From Clostridiales bacterium (GTDB lineage Bacteria > Bacillota > Clostridia > Oscillospirales > Oscillospiraceae), in contig DQDL01000041.1 in the NCBI GenBank assembly GCA_003533405.1, forward strand, positions 1 to 5,920: DNA of 5,920 bases. The letters are read 5' to 3'. This document shows positions 4,757 to 5,920 of this stretch, piece by piece (within the stretch, counting starts at the first letter, position 1; each line of letters opens with the position of its first letter). The notes under the pieces are model-generated. The model was not told the DNA's origin. It saw only the letters and a program-made list of their open reading frames with translations, and did not search any database. The position numbers and the translations under genes are program-made.

Positions 4757-5920
4757 ATGCAAAGCTTACCTAAAAAGTCCCTTCTGCCCTTCACCGAGGA
4801 GCACGAAGCATTCCGCAAGGAGTTTGGCGAATTTCTTGACAGAGAGATAGTTCCCTATTACATGGACATGGAGAAGAACCACTCCGTCGGCAAGGAGACC
4901 TTCAAAAAGTTCGGCGACGCAGGCTACGGCTGCCTGTGGCTGGACAAGAAGTACGGCGGCAGAGAGCTCGATATGCTCTACTCCATCGTCTACGGCGAAG
5001 AGCTCAACAAGCGCGGCCTGAACGGCGTTCTGACCCGCCTGAGCAGCGACACCGTCGCTCCCTACATCTATGCACACGGCACCGAGGCACAGAAGGAAAA
5101 GTACCTCCCCGGCGTTGCATCCGGCGACACCTGCATCTGCATCTGCATGACCGAGGCAGAGCACGGCTCCGACCTTGCTCACATCGAGACCAGCGCAGTT
5201 AAGGACGGCAAGGGCAACTACATCGTAAACGGCGGCAAGATCTACATCTCCAACGGCATGGTCTCCGACTACGCCATCGTTGCAGTCGTCACAAACCCCA
5301 ACGCAGAGAAGCCCCACAAGGGCATCAGCCTGCTCATCATACCCACCGACGCACCGGGCTTCGAGCGTAAGCTGCTCAACAAGATCGGCCTTAACTCTCA
5401 GGACACCTCCGAGTACATCTTCCACGATGTCGTCGTTCCCGAGGAGAACCTGCTCGGCGAGGAGAACAGAGGCTTCTACTACCTCATGCAGCACCTCGAA
5501 AAGGAGCGTCTCATGGGCTCTTGGGGCACCCTCGGCATGGCAGAGTACGCTTTTGAGCTGTGTGTACAGCGTGCAAACGAGCGTCTCGTTGCAGGCAAGC
5601 CCCTCGGCGCATACCAGCATTGGCAGTTCGAGATCGCAAAGGCAGCCGCAGAGCTCGACCAGGCAAGAAGCTATGTTGAGCATCTGACCATGCTGTTCAT
5701 GGCAGGCGAGAGTGTTAACACTCAGGTGTCGATCGCAAAGTACGCCACCAGCGAGCTTGCATACAAGATCTCCGACCTCGGCGTTCAGATCTGGGGCGGC
5801 CCCGGCATCCTGCGTGAGAACGCAATTGCCCGCCAGTTCGTCGATACCCGCCACTACCGCCTGATGGCCGGTACCTCCGAGGTACAGCTGGGCATCATTG
5901 CAAAGGCGATCGGTCTCGGC
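4757..5920 (+). CDS. Acyl-CoA dehydrogenase, IVD/LCAD-type catalytic base (3' end cut by window)
   Basis: 388 codons are open to the window edge; the family usually ends within a few to about ten residues of this point, so the protein is nearly complete. Domains in order are the N-terminal helical domain (about 1-125), the beta domain with flavin motif MTEAEHGSD (131-139), and the C-terminal helical domain with WGGPG (346-350), a FVDTRHYRLM stretch (361-370) and the flavin/substrate motif AGTSEVQ (371-377). In most acyl-CoA dehydrogenases the base is the Glu of YEGT; here that position is A371. E250 in LEKERLMG aligns with the helix-G glutamate of isovaleryl-CoA and long-chain enzymes, so the enzyme should be active. 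It would insert or, in reverse, remove a 2,3 double bond of an acyl-CoA, passing electrons through electron-transfer flavoprotein, which is not in the window. CaiA and CarC are family members that work as enoyl-CoA reductases. Strong codon bias suggests high expression. Confidence 0.93.
   Translation, partial: MQSLPKKSLLPFTEEHEAFRKEFGEFLDREIVPYYMDMEKNHSVGKETFKKFGDAGYGCLWLDKKYGGRELDMLYSIVYGEELNKRGLNGVLTRLSSDTVAPYIYAHGTEAQKEKYLPGVASGDTCICICMTEAEHGSDLAHIETSAVKDGKGNYIVNGGKIYISNGMVSDYAIVAVVTNPNAEKPHKGISLLIIPTDAPGFERKLLNKIGLNSQDTSEYIFHDVVVPEENLLGEENRGFYYLMQHLEKERLMGSWGTLGMAEYAFELCVQRANERLVAGKPLGAYQHWQFEIAKAAAELDQARSYVEHLTMLFMAGESVNTQVSIAKYATSELAYKISDLGVQIWGGPGILRENAIARQFVDTRHYRLMAGTSEVQLGIIAKAIGLG

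Larger units (their letters stand above)
787..5920 (+). other. Putative operon: carboxylate uptake, CoA activation and acyl-CoA redox
   Basis: Ligase, transporter, crotonase and dehydrogenase genes follow one another on the same strand with gaps of 64, 7 and 59 bases and no convincing terminator between them. All fit one pathway: import an acid, make its CoA ester, then hydrate/isomerise and oxidise or reduce it. The upstream oxidoreductase probably belongs to the same pathway, but the 158-base structured spacer leaves open whether it shares the transcript. No regulator gene is in the window. Confidence 0.6.

Noticed and set aside
5132..5149. Tandem TGCATC repeat giving alternating cysteines (C126, C128, C130) in the dehydrogenase
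   Set aside because: It sits in the strand before the TE...GSD flavin motif, where other acyl-CoA dehydrogenases such as MCAD also carry cysteines; probably codon repetition rather than a metal site or slippage element.
4766..5854. Long open frame (362 codons) on the minus strand opposite the acyl-CoA dehydrogenase
   Set aside because: The + strand reading has full family motifs and a strong ribosome binding site; the reverse frame stays open because of codon bias.
1..5920. CRISPR arrays, tRNA or rRNA genes, insertion sequences, phage or defence genes
   Set aside because: No regularly spaced repeats, RNA gene folds, transposase motifs or defence domains were seen on either strand.

Overview
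The window carries five genes, all on the + strand, laid out like one catabolic operon. The gene content, strong AGGAG-type ribosome binding sites, moderately high GC, and heavy use of GCA, CTC, CCC and ATC codons suggest an anaerobic Clostridia-type Bacillota (Firmicutes), possibly a gut Oscillospiraceae/Ruminococcaceae or Lachnospiraceae. The taxon is inferred from style and family content, not from a marker gene.

Layout: (1) bases 1-628 hold the C-terminal 208 residues of an FAD/NAD(P)H oxidoreductase of the Old Yellow Enzyme / 2,4-dienoyl-CoA reductase / enoate reductase type (BaiCD- and BaiH-like); its start lies upstream. (2) Bases 629-786 are a 158-base spacer with two strong inverted repeats. 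(3) Bases 787-2460 encode an AMP-forming acyl-CoA synthetase of the FadD/BaiB/CaiC kind. (4) After a 64-base AT-rich gap, 2525-3919 encode a multi-pass carboxylate transporter of the DASS/CitT type. (5) Seven bases later, 3927-4697 encode a crotonase-fold protein lacking both classical hydratase glutamates. (6) After 59 bases with a strong ribosome binding site, 4757-5920 encode an acyl-CoA dehydrogenase that runs off the window only a few codons before its expected end.

Read together, this is a cassette that imports an organic acid, activates it to its CoA thioester and oxidises or reduces the acyl chain at the 2,3 position. The crotonase would hydrate, isomerise or cleave the intermediate, and the OYE-type enzyme would reduce an enoate or dienoyl intermediate. 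It resembles the carnitine cluster (CaiC ligase, CaiD crotonase, CaiA dehydrogenase), the caffeate-respiration cluster (CarB ligase, CarC reductase) and the bile-acid bai operon (BaiB ligase, BaiCD/BaiH reductases), but this exact combination with a DASS-type transporter matches none of them. The substrate cannot be read from the sequence; an aromatic, branched or steroid-type carboxylate are all possible.

The points most worth a second look are the non-canonical crotonase active site, the altered substrate/ion-site motifs of the transporter, the acyl-CoA dehydrogenase with its catalytic base at the isovaleryl-CoA dehydrogenase position, and the structured spacer, whose second hairpin has G-U pairs that make it more stable as + strand RNA.
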